DNA of 64,000 bases from Gavia stellata. Its lineage: Eukaryota > Chordata > Aves > Gaviiformes > Gaviidae. Shown one piece after another: positions 42,762 to 56,885 of the stretch. Location of the stretch: assembly GCF_030936135.1 (NCBI RefSeq), contig NC_082617.1, positions 3,096,001-3,160,000 of the forward strand, given 5' to 3'. The position numbers were made by a program, and so were the translations under genes. The notes beneath the pieces are model-generated. The model worked only from the letters and a program-made list of their open reading frames with translations, was not told the origin of the DNA and did no database searches. Within the stretch, counting starts at the first letter, position 1. Each line of letters begins with the position of its first letter.

Positions 42762-45700
42762 CTGTGAAAACAAATGAAGATTTCACTTAGTAAGTTGCAA
42801 ATTCAAGCTCATTCCAGGCTCCCCCTGAAGATGCTGCCCACCTCCCACAGCTGAGGTGACTGAGGGTGGAGCATCAGCAAACCGTGGGCTCAGCTCCCAC
42901 CACCTGTGATCAACCCCTCAACTCCTTGGCCAGCTTTGGCAGCCAGGGACCCTGTCTGTGGAAGGGAGGAGGTAACCCTGCCCCAGACTGGAGAAGAGAT
43001 TTGGGGAAAATCACCGCTGTTTCTGAAGGGCTCAGAGCCCACTTGCAATGAATGTTATGGAAAAACCGCAGCACACCTCTAAGCAGCACTTGGACCTGAG
43101 GAAGCTCCCTGAATGTCCTGACTCCATAGGGAGTTCGGGATCTTGTTCTATGTTTTTAAGAACAAAATGTTTTCTTGGACCCAAAGAGAGGATATTGATG
43201 TAGAGGGTGGGGTTGGACAGTTCAGGAAGCCTTCTAAATTTACTCCAAGTCTCCAGGACACTTATGGATCCAGCACGCTGTCCAACTCCATGTTTTATAA
43301 GGAAAATTTAGTAAGGTTACAGTTATAGCCACCAAGCAACTACAGACAACTGACCTGTGCTGCAGCTAATTGTGCTGCTTTGGTTTATTTTTGTCCATCT
43401 CAGACTAACAGCTTGTATGTCTGACAGAAGCTTGCTTTTTCTTTTCCCCTTCCACTGAAGGATTATTAATAGATGAGGCATCAACAAAGAAAAGACCATT
43501 TGAGAAATAAGATGGGACACTTGCTCTACAGTGGAAAAAAACAACAGCACACACCCACATGAAACATTCTTTTCTTTTTAAAGAACATTGACAAGAAAGC
43601 CCTCTTTCCTTCAGGAGGCATTCATATTCCCCAGAGTTCATGATTCAACCAGCATTTCTGTCCTCTTCAAATAGATTAGAACCTGAAGGACTTTTTTTTC
43701 CTCTATTGTGCTTGAATGATTTTAACTTAGGTCAGATGCTGACTTGCAAAAGGCTGGGCTTGAACATCATCTCCTTTTATCACTCCTATCTAAGACTTCA
43801 TCGTCTCTCTTCAGGCTCTAAATAAAATGGGACTAAACATAATAAAATCTCATGCTTCAGGGCAAAATATAATTACCCGAAGGGATCAGGAAGAAATTTT
43901 TTTTCTTTTGTGAATAGTACTGATTAATGCAATGTGGGTTGATGGTGTTTTTTCCGACAAGCAGTTATGGGCTACCACTGGAAACGGACTCCATGGGCCA
44001 AACAAAGGTCTTTGCTTGTGATACGCTGACAGCTCATTTCATAGGGCTTGGAAGGTGGATTCTGAGAGGCAAAGAAACTTTATCTTCAGACTCTGGGAGA
44101 CTTTTGGATTCAGAACTGAAGTAGGACTTCACAGCAGGGTAGCACAGAGGAGCTAAAAGTGTTTCCGGAGCAGGAACACACTGCCTCCGTTCAGGCACTG
44201 AGCCATTCCCAGGGTTCCACCACCCATGGGATGCTGCTGCCCTGGCCACACTTTCTGTTTAGCCTCCTGTGAAACCCAAGTGATATATTTGTCCCGAAAA
44301 CTTGGCCCCTGTGGTGCTGTAACACACTTTCTCTCAGCTCAACGAGCAGACTCCAAATGCAGAAATGGCTTCAGAGAAGAATTTATTTTATCAATGTAGC
44401 ACCTGCCCCATTTCCCTGGGGTGAAAGATCCCCTTTATTAGGTAAATGCTTGAGACTATTGGGAGCACAGATGAGAAAAATGAAACATCATTTGGTTTAG
44501 CAGGAGAGGTTTTGTTTGAAGTCCCTGAGCCACCTTCAGCCCAGCTCCCAGGTGGGTAATAGCCTGGAGCTGACCTTTCTTGTGTGACTCAAACCCTAAT
44601 TGTAGTCCTGGGACCAGGTGAGTGAGGGAAAGGTTTAAAAAGGCAGAGGATGACCAGCCTCTTCCCTGGTGCCAAAGAGAGAGGTTGGTGCTGGCTGAGG
44701 CTTGGGTGCAGAAGGCAGCTGAGCTGAGATCTGGGCTCTGGCATCACCTTTGGGGCTGAAGATGTGCTTGCTCCTGAATTCTTCCTCTCTGCGAAAAGAA
44801 GGTAACAACACATGTCTGGTCTAGGTCTTTGACTGCTGTGTCTCTTGAGAATGCGGGTTTCTTGGGGCTAGGTATGCGACTTTTGTATGTAAAACTCAGT
44901 GTTTGTATGAGGTGTGGTGGAGCGTCGGCCAAGTTGAGTTTGCTAGGGCTGTTGTGGTGTTGAATGTTGCGTTGTTGGAAGGTGGCTGGTATCTGAACTT
45001 CAGGCTGCTGTTCCCATGCTGTAGCATTACTTTGATTGAAACTGCTTGTTTTTTTCCCATAGAGACACAGATATGACTATTCATTTGATAGATAAAGCTT
45101 ATGAAGCCCCTTTGGAAAGAGAACAAAAGCTCTGCTGTTTTCCTTAATGAGGGTGGGCCACGAAAGCTGCATGCTACGTGATACAGGGAAGACAGCAGAA
45201 GTGCCAGGCCTGCCTGCTGAAGAAGGTGGCTGAGTTTGAGACTTCACTATTAAAGACCTTGTCGCCCAGGTTAAACCAAACAAGAGCTGTATTTCCTCAT
45301 AGAACCAGATTTTTACTTGAGCCAGCCTCAAGTCCCCCATAATTCAGGAGTGCGTGTTGGACAAGGGGGAGCAGGCTCAGAACCATGTCTGGTACTTCTT
45401 GATTTATGCTATAGCTGCATGTGTAATGATAACTTGGTGATCTAGGGTCATCCAGCCCTAGTTGTCCCAGTTTTCCTGTTTGCTGCACGTGGAAATAAAG
45501 TAGCTATAGGAGCAGCACGTTTATATATCCCAGGACCTTCTGGCAGATGGGCTGTATTTCTTCTCTGTTCTGTTGGCTGCAGATAACTGGTGGCTCAGGT
45601 ACCATTAAAATTTTAAAAAGCCTCTAAGCAAGTGATATAAAAAGGAAAAAAAGAGCCTGTTATATTTCCGGAACTGATATCTGAATTACACAGAAAACAA

Positions 45701-45862
45701 GAAATATAATATCTCCAAAAGCTCTGTTAGTTATATATCTGAAATGCAGAGATGTGCTGAGACTCCAACTACTTTGCCAGAAGTATAGGCTCCAAAACTA
45801 ATAACTTGCTGGCTATACAAGGACATGCAAAAACAAGAAGGGCATGTAACAGTGGCCATGGG

Positions 45863-45938
45863 ATTGAACCCTCTCAAAAGGCTTGTCCAGACTCATTCCT
45901 AAGCTCACCCTCATTAGTTCGCTGTGGTTCAGAGCAAA
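45863..45938 (+). repeat. Left arm of a perfect 76-bp inverted duplication
   Basis: These 76 bases are the exact reverse complement of 48950-49025, and the similarity stops abruptly at both ends. The arm starts ATTGAACCCTCTC and ends GGTTCAGAGCAAA, so it has a short TGAACC/GGTTCA inverted pair inside it. It matches no repeat family I know. Confidence 0.95.
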
Positions 45939-48900
45939 AGATTTTGAGTAGAACAGGAGAGATGGAAAGAGTGAAGTCAAAGCAAAGGGTGCCTTGTCGA
46001 CCCTGGAGAGTGAGGAATGTCACCTGCTGTATCAGCCTGGACCAGAGCAGTGCCCTGGGCTCCTGAAGTGAACTGGTTCCCACCGGGGCTTGGCACAGCT
46101 CTTCGTTCTGTACCTGCCATGTTCCCCTGTGCTGTCTGGGGCCAAAGAAGTGAGCACCATAACTGGTCTTTAGCCTGAAGCATTAATGAACAGAGCACAG
46201 TGCTGTAACCCTTGTGCTTACGTGTGCACTCAAAAGCTCTGTCCAGTGAACACAAAGGTGTCCTCTTGGTATTTGTCTTGAACTGGGGATCTCGTGGCTT
46301 TGTGTTTACTTAGAGGTAGAAAATCTGTGTCACCCACTCATCTGTCCCTGTTCCTAACCGTTCCTGTCCTGCAAAGTTTCTGGTCCAAAGATTTCCAGAG
46401 CTACGGCTCCTGAGCACCGGTGGTCTCCCAGGTTGTAATAAAGGCTGTGTTGTCCTCGCTGTGTGATCAGTTATGTATGATGGCAGGGATGTACAGGGTC
46501 TGCAAGCTGTGCTAGGGGTGTAAAAGGTTAGAGACTGGGGAAGTGCACAAAAAGTGGCTTATCCAGTTCCCTCTGCTGAGCCCAGAGACAGCCTTGACTA
46601 TTGCACAACACTGGTGGCACAGCAAATTGTGCCTTTTTTTAAAAAAAGTGGGTTTTTTAATTGGTGGCAATTGCTATGTGATTTCGCAGAAAGAGGAGCA
46701 AAACACACCCCCACTTCCATCCCCACCTCCGTTTTCAGCCCCCAGTTTATTCTGCCTAGTCTATTTTTGACTTCCCAGAGTTACTGGGAGAATAAGATTA
46801 GCAACTGATCATTTATGCTGATTTTCTAAGCGCTAAAATGTCTTTCATTAAAACTGTCATTCAAGAAAAAATGTTAAATTGTGCGTTCAGTTTCACCGCG
46901 TGCTGCAACTACGGATGCAGCTTATAGCCATGTCTCCGGGATGGAGACATTTGGATGTCACTGGTTGCGAATCTGCCTTGTCTTAAAAGGAAGAGAGGGG
47001 CCAGCAGAAGCAGTTGGAGGGGGCAGTCAGTCCAAGCTGTGCTTGATTACATCCCTCAGTGCTCCCTGAAAAGCTGTCGTGTGATAAAGTTAGCAGCACG
47101 GAGCTGGACGTGGTGTGTCAGAGCGGTGTTGCGCGTGATCCCTGCTTTTACGCAGCCACAGGTGAAGATGCTCTTATGGCCTGAAGAAAGCAAGGGCTTG
47201 TTTATCAGCAGTGTTGACAAGAGTCTACTTTTGCCTCCCAAGGCTGTGGAAAATGCTTCTCAGCATCTGATTTAGAGGCATTTACGGTCTGAAGATGGGG
47301 GTGTGCCTCTCTCCAGGATGGAGGTGGTGTGGAAACGTGCCAGCCCGGTAAAAGCTTTCAGCGGGGCTCCCCGGAGGCCCTGCAGCAACCTGCTTCCCCG
47401 TGCTGGGGATGGGAGGCTGAGAAGGGATCTGGCCTCCAGCTCATCCTGCTGTTAACCCCTCCATGCCAGATCAGGCATCCTGCTCCTTATGCCTGTCACT
47501 TTGGTGTTTTCTGAAGGTATTTCCCTCTGCTTAGCTCCAGAGCCACGCACAACTTTGCTGATATCCCACCAGCTGCGCAGCCAGCTTGCCCTGCCCTTCC
47601 AGGCTTCAACAAGGGCGCTGGGGTTGTACACGGCAAATAATTGGGTCCGGCCTGTGATCACCTACTTTATTCCCTTTGTAACCACAGGCAGCATCTGCAG
47701 CGTTGAAAGGCTGCTGCAATTACCGACCTTGCCGCCCGTCGCTTCTCTCCACAAGCTCCATTTTGATCCACGCTACTCCTGGCAACTTGTAGCATTACCT
47801 ACCAGTGCTTTGATGTTCAGAGACTGAAGTATGTCGAAGGCAGCATAAAAATTGCATGTAATTATCCTTGGTCTGGGTCTGTGGGAGCAAGGAAACATCA
47901 ATATTGATGCGTGACAGCATTTATGTTTTATGTGCCAGCATATATCTCCTCTCCTCCATATTCAGCAGGAGTTTTTGATCACTGCCTGTGTGCTGCACCA
48001 TTAGAGAGCTGCTCTCGTGCTGTTTCCTTTCCTCCTGGGGCTGGTGCCTGGGGGCTGAATGCTGCAGTGGCCTCTGGAGCTCGTTACAGTGGATGGAGCC
48101 CAGGCCTGGGGGACTGGCAGTGGCTGCGCAGCCAGGAGCGGGGATGACAGCTTCCCAAAGTGTCTCTGCACCGGGTTTCTCCTCTGTCTGTACTTCTGCA
48201 CCACTGCTGGCATCGATGAATAATTCAGGCTGAAAGATGGAAGAGGGAGGATGAGTGCTGTCATGGCTGGGAGCAGGGAGGTGGTGGGAAGAGTGGAGTG
48301 GTAACAGTCCTGCAATGGCCATGGACCGGGGAAGGGAGGGGGTCAGGCAGGAGTGTGTGTGTTGGTGGGGGCATATCCACTGGTGCAGAGACAAAAGAGA
48401 GGGCAGTGCTGTCCCTGGAGGGAACTGGATCACCTCTCCTTAGTCTGAGGATGCAGGGGACATGCCACAGGGGAAGGGGTGTGTGATGCAGAGAGGGGCT
48501 AGTTGTGCTCAGCAGTGTTGGGGCACATAACACCCCACATGGGAGAAAATCCTCATCGACTCTGGTTCTCCCTGACTTGGCCTTAAATCACAGCCAGGAC
48601 CAGGCACTTCCCACCTCACTTTCCCTTCTGCACACAGCCTGTGGCTCCTGCTCTGTCTCCTCTTTCCAGTGTTGGTTGTGTTTGGACCATGTTGCTTAAT
48701 AGGCAGCTGGACTTCAGGAATTTGCGCCCTGTATGTCTTTAAAGGTCTGTCCCCTAAGAGGAGTGTGCTGGGCAAACCCTCCCAGGGCAGGATGGGATGG
48801 GGGAGCACGGGCTAGTGTTTGTGCAGAAGAGGCAGCCGTGGGGCTAGTGGGTGAAATGCCCCAGCCCTGATGGTCCACGTGTGGAAGCAACCCTGCTGTG

Positions 48901-48949
48901 GGCTGCGCGGGGTGGGTTTCCAATGGGACCTTGCCATGTCCAGGTGGGG

Positions 48950-49025
48950 TTTGCTCTGAACCACAGCGAACTAATGAGGGTGAGCTTAGGAATGAGTCTG
49001 GACAAGCCTTTTGAGAGGGTTCAAT
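48950..49025 (-). repeat. Right arm of a perfect 76-bp inverted duplication
   Basis: The reverse complement of this segment equals 45863-45938 at every base. The 3,011 bp between the arms are ordinary intron sequence, and the flanks of the two arms show no similarity. Confidence 0.95.
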
Positions 49026-49860
49026 AACGAAGAGCTGCACAACAGAGGGAATCTGTGGGACAATGGCATCATCCCCTTTGGGACAGAGTATGTGTGTGCG
49101 CCAGGCAGAAAGCATCAGGGATGGTGGCATCCGTCTGTCTGCTCACAGCAGCATCGGGTGCTTGTAGCACTGCAGTCTCAGTAGTACCATACCCAACTCT
49201 GCCCCAAAGTAGGAGCACCTTCCGGCTTTCCAAACTCCTGACCTTTTGCAGCTTTAACAAACCCTTGTGCACTGGGGTCTTGCTGACGTCCCTCCAGCAG
49301 GTAGAAAACAATCTGGTGTTTCTGAATGGGGCCAGGCTGGTAGGAGAGAGAGCCAAACTGGTGTTGCTGCAGGACCTGAGGCATGGACAGACAGAGGCTC
49401 TGACGGACGTGGGGTGGTCTTCTGGTGTGTAAGGCTGTGAATTGGGTTCCAGCCCGCATTTCATGATGCCTTGAGACAATGAAAATATTTAAGCCATGCT
49501 GTGCATGGGTATATGCCCATGCAGAGGTCATGCTTATACCACGCTTCTGGCCCTTGAGTATCTATCCCCGTGATTAAAGATTTACCCTAGTCTTCAGGGA
49601 GCTGTGCCCATTCTGCACAAGCATATCTGGGAACAGCGTCTGGCCCACTGAGTGCACTTGATGCACAAGATTTCACTGGCTTCTTCCTACTGCAACTCCT
49701 TATTCCTATTCTCAACTCTCAGAGGAGTGTTTTGATGAGAAATGCCACCTCTCTGGTATTTGTAACTGTGAATGGTTTCTCCCAGGGGAAGCTGCCATTT
49801 TGCTAATACCACATCAAAATGGATTTGCTTCCCAGATATGGAGTAAACCACAGAAATAGC

Positions 49861-49879
49861 AAAAAAAAAAAAAAAAAAA
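49861..49879. repeat. Poly-A run of 19
   Basis: Nineteen consecutive A. No target duplication or recognisable retrocopy lies upstream, so it is a simple repeat. Confidence 0.85.
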
Positions 49880-52800
49880 GACTCCCTCCTAGTCACTACG
49901 AAATTTATACTTCTCCATACATTCAGAATGGGAATGACATTTTCTGTACTTCTTTTCTCCTGCAGTTGCTTTTCAAATGTCCTTTGCTTGAGATGGCTAT
50001 ATAACTTTGGCCCTTTTATTAAATACAGCGTAGTATCTATTTAACTAAAGCAGGTGTGGCCATGGTACGTCATCAGGTTGTCTGTGTCAGCTCCTCTTTA
50101 TTTTTAAAATCTTCCTAATTACAGTCAAGACACCCAGAAACATTTTTTAGCAGCTTGCTCCTCTTTGTTGAAATTAGTTGCTTTGATGAGGATAATCTAT
50201 TATGCTTCAAAGTGAGCTTGGGTTCTTGTAAGTAATGCTGTAAATTGAGTAACACAGGGGCTGCTCACGTCAAATGAGAGCTGAGGATGGAAATTTTACT
50301 CTTAAGTTAAATGCTAGTGCAGCTTCACTGGACAATGCTGACAGCTTTCCTGGAGTACGTTGGTTCACTGTGACATTTCCAAGAAAAATCAACTAAGTCA
50401 CAATTGTTTTGAAAATGTAAGATTTTTAATGTTGGACTTTGTGCGTTGAGTGTCCCCCATTACCTCATGGGAAAATGATGGAGATTTTAGGTGGGTGATC
50501 TCAACAGCTTCTCTCTGCTCTCCCTGGTTTGGTGGATTTATTCCTGTACTCATCAGTCTAATCTGCAAACAGACTGACACTGAATAAGTATCGTTTTTGT
50601 TTTTAAAAAAGCCTTTCTTCCCTAAAATGCCTTGTTTTGAAGAAGATTACAGTTGATATTTGTCTGGGTTGTTTAAATCTCTAAAGAAATAACTTTTTGC
50701 TTTAAAAAAAAAAAAGAGACAGCTACCAACAGCTTTTATTTCCAACATATTGTAACCTACTTCTCAGCACAGTTAAAAGCAGTCTCTGTTGCAAGGCACT
50801 CATTGAAACCATGACCTAGGGCCAAGATTAAACTATCATTTTGTAGGTTTGTCCCTGTGTTGGCATATTTGATGTATTGCTGATCCAATTAAGTTTTCAC
50901 ACAGTGGTTGTATTGTTACTGCAGGACTTCTTTGTTTATTAACCTTTCTTAGTGAGAAATTCCTTCCATAGCCCTCAACAGATTGTGTTGAGATTAACGT
51001 CTGTCCAATAGACAAGGAGAAGTGTCAGAAGGAGGTGAACGAGCTGCAGTTCTGCTGGGGGAGGTAACCACAGCTCTACTAGGGCTCAGGTTAGGGGATT
51101 CAGAAGTTTGCAGGCTTGCAGTTGCTGTTACAAAATTAAATATTCCCGATGGTGATATAAATGTCTTTTATCCATCTATCCTTCCATTAAAGCTTTCCAG
51201 GTTAGATGGTTTGCAACCTTGACTCATCCATGTTTTTGTGGAACTAGATTTCGCTCTCCATCTTGTTGCTGTTGGCATTTCGACCCAATTATGTTTGTTC
51301 TCTATTACCGCAGACTAATAAGTCATTTAAGACCTGTGATGTTTCTGCTCCTTGACTGGCTTGTGTCTGATATGCTGGAGAAACTATATTGTGGGAGGGC
51401 ATCTTGTGTCCCAGGGACAACCCGTTGGGTTTTGCCTGTGTGTACACCACACCACATTTGAAGCAACGGGGGCTTGTATTCCCCTGGGCAAAATTTGAAG
51501 GGTTGTAATACAAGGGCCGGAGATGGGTGGTGTGTTTCTCATTGCATGAACTGCGTGCTAGCTTACAGAGCCAGGAAATTGATTTTGACTCGCTGGTGTC
51601 TGCTTTGTGTCATTCATCAGGTATGTGTGCTTAATAACACATCTGATTTACTTCTCCCTGGAGCCTGTACCTAGAACCTCTGGCTGTAGATGCACAAACC
51701 CCTGTGACTCAGGCTGCAGAGCCAGCAGCGGTTCCGTGGAGGGGAAAATCTCCAAAGTCTCTGTGCCTTTTCCAGCCCCATGGGGGAAGAAATTTCCCCA
51801 TGGTGTCCATGTGCACAGATCAGCTGCTCCTTGCCGTCCTTTGCTGTATTACCAGGACTTTGGCTATGAGAGTTTGCAGAATCACTGTGTTTGTGTGTTC
51901 TTTTAGTATCCAGCAAGACTACTATAATGATCCCTCCAAGTGCAGGGGTCAAATGCTTGGGTTTTTGTTTCCTGCCACTACTTTTCCTATGCAAATTCTG
52001 GCAGAGTAAGAAGTAAACCTGTTGTAAAATAGTAGCGATGCAAACCCTCCTCAGGCGCCACAGAAACAGCAACAGGAAGGGACTTCAGGTAACCCCAGCT
52101 CCTCTTTATCGCAACTCACTGTGCACCAAGCACGGTCTCTGTAACAAGTCCAAAGCACATCCTTGACTCCGTCCCTAATCAGTGAAACATTAATAACATG
52201 CATAAGCCAGCGGGATTTATTCCTGTGGTTAAATGCATGCTTACAGGCTTCGTTGGATCAGGGCCTGCACAAATAGTAACAGCAAAAATGAAAGTTGTCG
52301 ATTAGATTGCTTTGTTTTCCATAATTTTAAACAAAACCCAGACTTATTTCCTCTCGGCTTTGTCTTGTAGCCAAAGTTTTCTGGCCCTTTTTCTTTGTTC
52401 TATTGCATCTGCCCTGGAGCAACTTGCAACAGCACAGACTCTCTGCAGCTGATTTCCCTGCATAGATATTTACTACCCTGCAACAACCCCTACAGGAATT
52501 CTTTGTTTAAGTAGCAGCCTGACTTAGCAAACTGTGAAGAGGGGGTGAAGGGTATTTGACTCGCCAGGTGCTCTCTCTGACAAGGAACAAAAGTAAATAG
52601 CTTCTTTAGGCTTTACTCTAGTGTTTGCTCTGCTTTGACTGCTTTCTTTTTGAAACGGCACCTATAGTGTCTATAGTATCCTTTGAAAGCAGACTGAGCT
52701 TGCTGAAAGAAGAAAAACATTGGAGGGGACTGGAAAAGAACAAGGCTGGCTCCCAAACTCAACACACAGTTCTGTTACATCATTTAAAGAGAATTTTCTT

Positions 52801-53279
52801 TCCTCCAGTTACCCCTAAAAATACGGATTATTAGTTCCAATGTACCAGCGACATTGTTCATCAGTTTGGGAAGCTGGGTAAGAGGGAAAATGCTTCAAAC
52901 ACCTTGGGCATTCTTGGCAATTCAACAGTTTTAATGGCAGACGCGTAGCAGCATCCCATTTCCTTCCCTTCGGCTCTTCATCAGCAGTAGCTTTTCTGTA
53001 GCATCCTGATCCTATGGGCTGTGCAATAACATGGGCAGCTACTGGGGCACAGTGAACCCCACGAAGGCTTGGAGGGTCTTTGTGCCTCTTAAGGACCTGC
53101 AGTTCTCCCAGCACTGCCCTATTTTTTTTAATGCCTTAGATATTTTTAGATCTTGAGCGACAAATATAGTTAATGCATTCAGTACTGACGTCAAACCCAG
53201 AGCCAGTGGGTAGCTGGAATAGCTAACATTTTATTTAATCATCTTGGTAAGCATTTTTTTTCCTTCCCTTCTTTTTCAG

Positions 53280-53340
53280 TTAGAGAAAGAGGATCTAGAA
53301 AGGCAGATCAAGCTGGGCCAGACTGCGAGTATAGGGGAAG
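53280..53340 (+). other. Candidate cassette (poison) exon in intron 3
   Basis: An excellent acceptor (TCCTTCCCTTCTTTTTCAG, ending at 53279) is followed by a 61-nt segment and a possible donor AAG/GTTTGT at 53341. Read from its first base it encodes LEKEDLERQIKLGQTASIGE, but that frame does not join CACNA1B. Spliced after exon 3 (codon 169 = GG+T) the next codon is TAG, so inclusion would truncate the channel. This is only a splice-site prediction by eye. Confidence 0.2.
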
Positions 53341-53937
53341 GTTTGTTTGTTTTGGTCTCCAAGAGGAACCTTATTCTCTACCTTGTTGCTCTTCAGGCAA
53401 TAATTTACGTTGGAAAAGTGAGACTGAGATGCTTTTCTTTGCATCTGGCATCATCAGAACGTTGCTCTTGATAACTGGTTAGTTGTGTTTGTTCCTTTTT
53501 GTGCCCAGTCCATGGAGGATGTGAATTACAGAGCAATTACAGAGCTCTCGTGTTTTGCTCTGAAAGTGTCTAGGTCGGACCCAGATATGTTGATTGCTGG
53601 TGTGTTAGCCATGCGTCCCTGCCTGGTGCAGCCAGTGCTGCATTAATCCATAAGCGTTCTGTAGGGATGATGGCGCTGCGACCTTTCCCATGACATGAGG
53701 CACACGGAGAGCTACTGTGGGAATTAATCCAAGGTATAACTGTACAAAAATACAACATCCACAAGCACCAAAAGCAGCTGAAGCTGGCCCCAACCATGGT
53801 TATGCCATGGATCTCTTGATGTCGTGGTCCTAAGCATCCACTGTGCTAAACGATTGAATGGTAAGAAAGTGTTTAAAAGTGCTTTTATTGCTTAGATTTT
53901 GCACGAGATAAATGTGCTTGAAATGTTGGTCAGAGGA

Positions 53938-53969
53938 GAGGGGTGGGGGGGGACGGGCAGGGCCGCGGG
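53938..53969 (+). repeat. G-rich tract, quadruplex-forming
   Basis: GGGG, GGGGGGGG, GGG, GGG and GGG tracts are separated by one to four bases, meeting the canonical quadruplex pattern. It lies at the start of a moderately GC-rich stretch running to about 54330. Confidence 0.65.
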
Positions 53970-56064
53970 ACTGAGAGCCCAGAGCAGAGCGAGGCTTCCC
54001 AGCAGCTGCTGTGCGCCCCAAGGAGATGGGTAATCTCTTGGATGGCTTCTTTCCACTGCCCCAGGGCAATAACCACAGACCCTACCTCTTATGTCCTTGT
54101 GAAGACAAACCCACGGAGGTCTGCAAGCGAAGTTCCTGCCTCTACAACCGCTCCAGCAGGGCTGGGGACGGGACAGGCGTCCCTGAGCAGGGAGAGGGTG
54201 CCGGGTTCTGGCACTTGCCAGAGATGGTAAAAGCAAAGATGAGTTTTGGGGAGGGCAGGTCCTGCCTGCTCTCAGCCCCGGGGCACCGGCTGCGCTGCTC
54301 GCTGGGAGGGCTTTGCTCTTGCCCCACGTTTCCATGCATCGCTGTGTCCAACCCTGACAAAAAGCACTAAGAGAGGAAATATTGTGGGTGCTGTCTCACT
54401 GGGCGATAATGAATTAAATGGTGCTCAGACCCTGGATCAGAGTCTGGTAATTATTATTATCCTGTTTTTTTACAGCCAGTAATGCAGTATTTGAGTCTAA
54501 TGGCTCCATGACACAGAGCAGAGGTGAGAGAAAATCAAAACTCTTAGCACTGGGTCTTAGCTGCTAGACAGCTCTAGCTCTGGTTTGTTTTTCATACATA
54601 AAGTATTTGATTGTCTTGAGAGCTGGCCTCGGAGCTCAGCTCCGCGGGCTGACACTGAGGACTTGGCTATTCCTGTGTGAACCACCCAGGCTTCACGGTT
54701 GACATCTGCCTCCTTCTGGAACATTCGTTCTTCCAAAAACATGTGGAAAAAATATGTGGGGGTATTATTATTTTATCTGTATGCAAAGGTTCTTGCTGAA
54801 GTAGCATTCTTGATAAAAGAGGTTGAGTGATGGGAATAAAGATCTCCAGTCATACAACTCCAGTGAGACTATAAGCACTGACCTGCTTAATTCTGTGTAC
54901 ATCTCTTTTTAATAAGTTTTGCCATATCCAACTCTCTCTTGGAAGGATGTGTTTGGAGGGTCGGCGTATTTGGTTCGACTCTTCCACGGGCTGGGTGGGA
55001 GCAGCAGCAACCTGTGTTTTGGCACTTGGCACCGCTGTTGCCGTGGTAAAGTGCTTGCTTTCTCTTTTCAAACACATCCACTGAGAAAAGGAGAACATGA
55101 GCCTTCCTTTGCAGGCAGTTGGAGGATTGAGCAGTTGTGATTGCAAGGTGTGTTGTACTCAGAAAGGGCTAAATCACAAGTTACATCCCATTAGCGCTCA
55201 ACAGTAAGCTAAAGTAGAGTATATGAGCATCTTAATACCGCAAGTTAAAACTTGAAGATAATGCAGAAGAGATATGTTTCGACAGGTAGCTTTAGAGCTG
55301 TCTAATTGTTTCCCCTTAAAGCAGTCTGGGGACTTGCTAAAGCTTTGGCTGTGCTGAGCGTATAAGCCCATAAGTAAGGTTCTTGTAAATTGTGTAATAC
55401 CATGGAGTAACTGTGTTTGAAGAGCACTGGGGTAATGTCCATGGGGCTCCCAGCACCAGCGCTTCCCATTGAGCCAGATGGTGAGAAGAACTCTCTGGTG
55501 GCTCCAGGCATCGGTTTGGGCTCGGCTAGTCCTGGTCCCCTGTGGTCCCCTGCTCAGCCTTTGCTTCTGGTTGTGCCGCTCGCTGTGAGCCATCTTGTTA
55601 TTCTGCTTGGTAACTTGAGGTTGTTTTGCCTTATGTGCCGGAGAAGCAGAGCTCTTCTGTACTTCTGGGGCACCCGCAGGCTAAATGCGAGGCCGATGAG
55701 CATCCACATGTTCTCCTGGGAGATGGACCATGTTTTCTTGCTCCCTTTGCTTTGCTGCTGCAGGGCAAAGCTGAGACTTGCTGTACACAGCCACCGCCAT
55801 GGCGGAGCCCACAAGGCTCGCTTTTATTGTTTAAGGATATTGGTAAAAGTGACTCCAGGGCACCTCGCAAGCAGGTTCTGCCTGTGCCCGAGAATGTTTC
55901 GCCTTCTGTGAGCCATCCAGTGTGCCCTTCCTGCCCTCTGCCAGCAGCTCCCATTATTTCAGCTCTTCCTCTAGGCTTGTTCTCCAGGTAACAATGTTCT
56001 TTCTCTGCAACAGCAAAACTGAACATTTTTCTTAACAGACAGATCTCTTTGTGATATTATGTGA

Positions 56065-56078
56065 TTTTTTTTTTTTTT
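56065..56078. repeat. Poly-T run of 14
   Basis: A simple homopolymer with no attached retroelement body recognised on either strand. Confidence 0.85.
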
Positions 56079-56885
56079 GGCTTTGTGAACATTGCTGCAA
56101 TCTGCATTATAGAGGGTTTTTGAGGGGACTTTTGAGAATTAAAGGATTGGGGTCTGATCACTGTTATATAGGGTATATTGATCCAGAAATGAGCCAGTCT
56201 TGTGATTTCTGTGCAGCTCGGACTAGATTTGGACCCTGACCGGCATTGATTCAGCCACAGAGCAATGAGTTTCTACCCTAAATTGATTCCTAGGAAGGGT
56301 TCTGCTGGGATTCCTTTTTTCTCTTTGCCTAGTGAGCACATCAGGTAGGCGATCTCAGCTGAAGCTTGCCAAATATTTTAATTCTGCCCTATTCTAGCTG
56401 TTGCAAAGCTCAGCACGTTCCATACTGAAGCGAAGGTCAGCAGCTAGCTGCACCAACTTTCTTCATCTCAACTTAGAACTCAAATGCTTGAGGAAGGATT
56501 TGGGGTGTTGTGTGTTTGTCCAGGATCTTAAAAGCAGAGTTTATAGTGCTGCAAAGTCTCTCTCCAGGGTTGGGATGCCTGTAGGTGCCACTGTAGTATA
56601 AATGCAACTGCCTGTTCTCTGGGAAAAGGATTTGGGCTTGTTCATGGTTTTTCTGCTCTGCTGTGGGGCTGCACGGCCATAGCAGAACAGCCAGACTGAT
56701 TCTGTTAGCTCAGACCTACGCAGCGTGGCTTAACATCTTCAGCAAAGTGCTCTACATGGTAATTAAGTTGCATATGTGGCTCTGTAAGTACGCCATGAAG
56801 TCAATACCTCCAGTTCCTCTGCAGACACCCCCTGCCATGGTATTTATAGCATACCTGCTAGTGGGTGGTGTGATTCTTTCTTGTA

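Noticed and set aside
49258..49432. Plus-strand frame starting VENNLVFLNGARLVG after a CAG
   Set aside because: It looks partly coding-like, but the acceptor tract is weak, the frame ends at a stop with no partner exons, and leucine-rich frames are common in this GC-richer stretch.
49801..49879. Processed pseudogene ending in the A19 tract
   Set aside because: No recognisable parent coding sequence and no target-site duplication around the tract.
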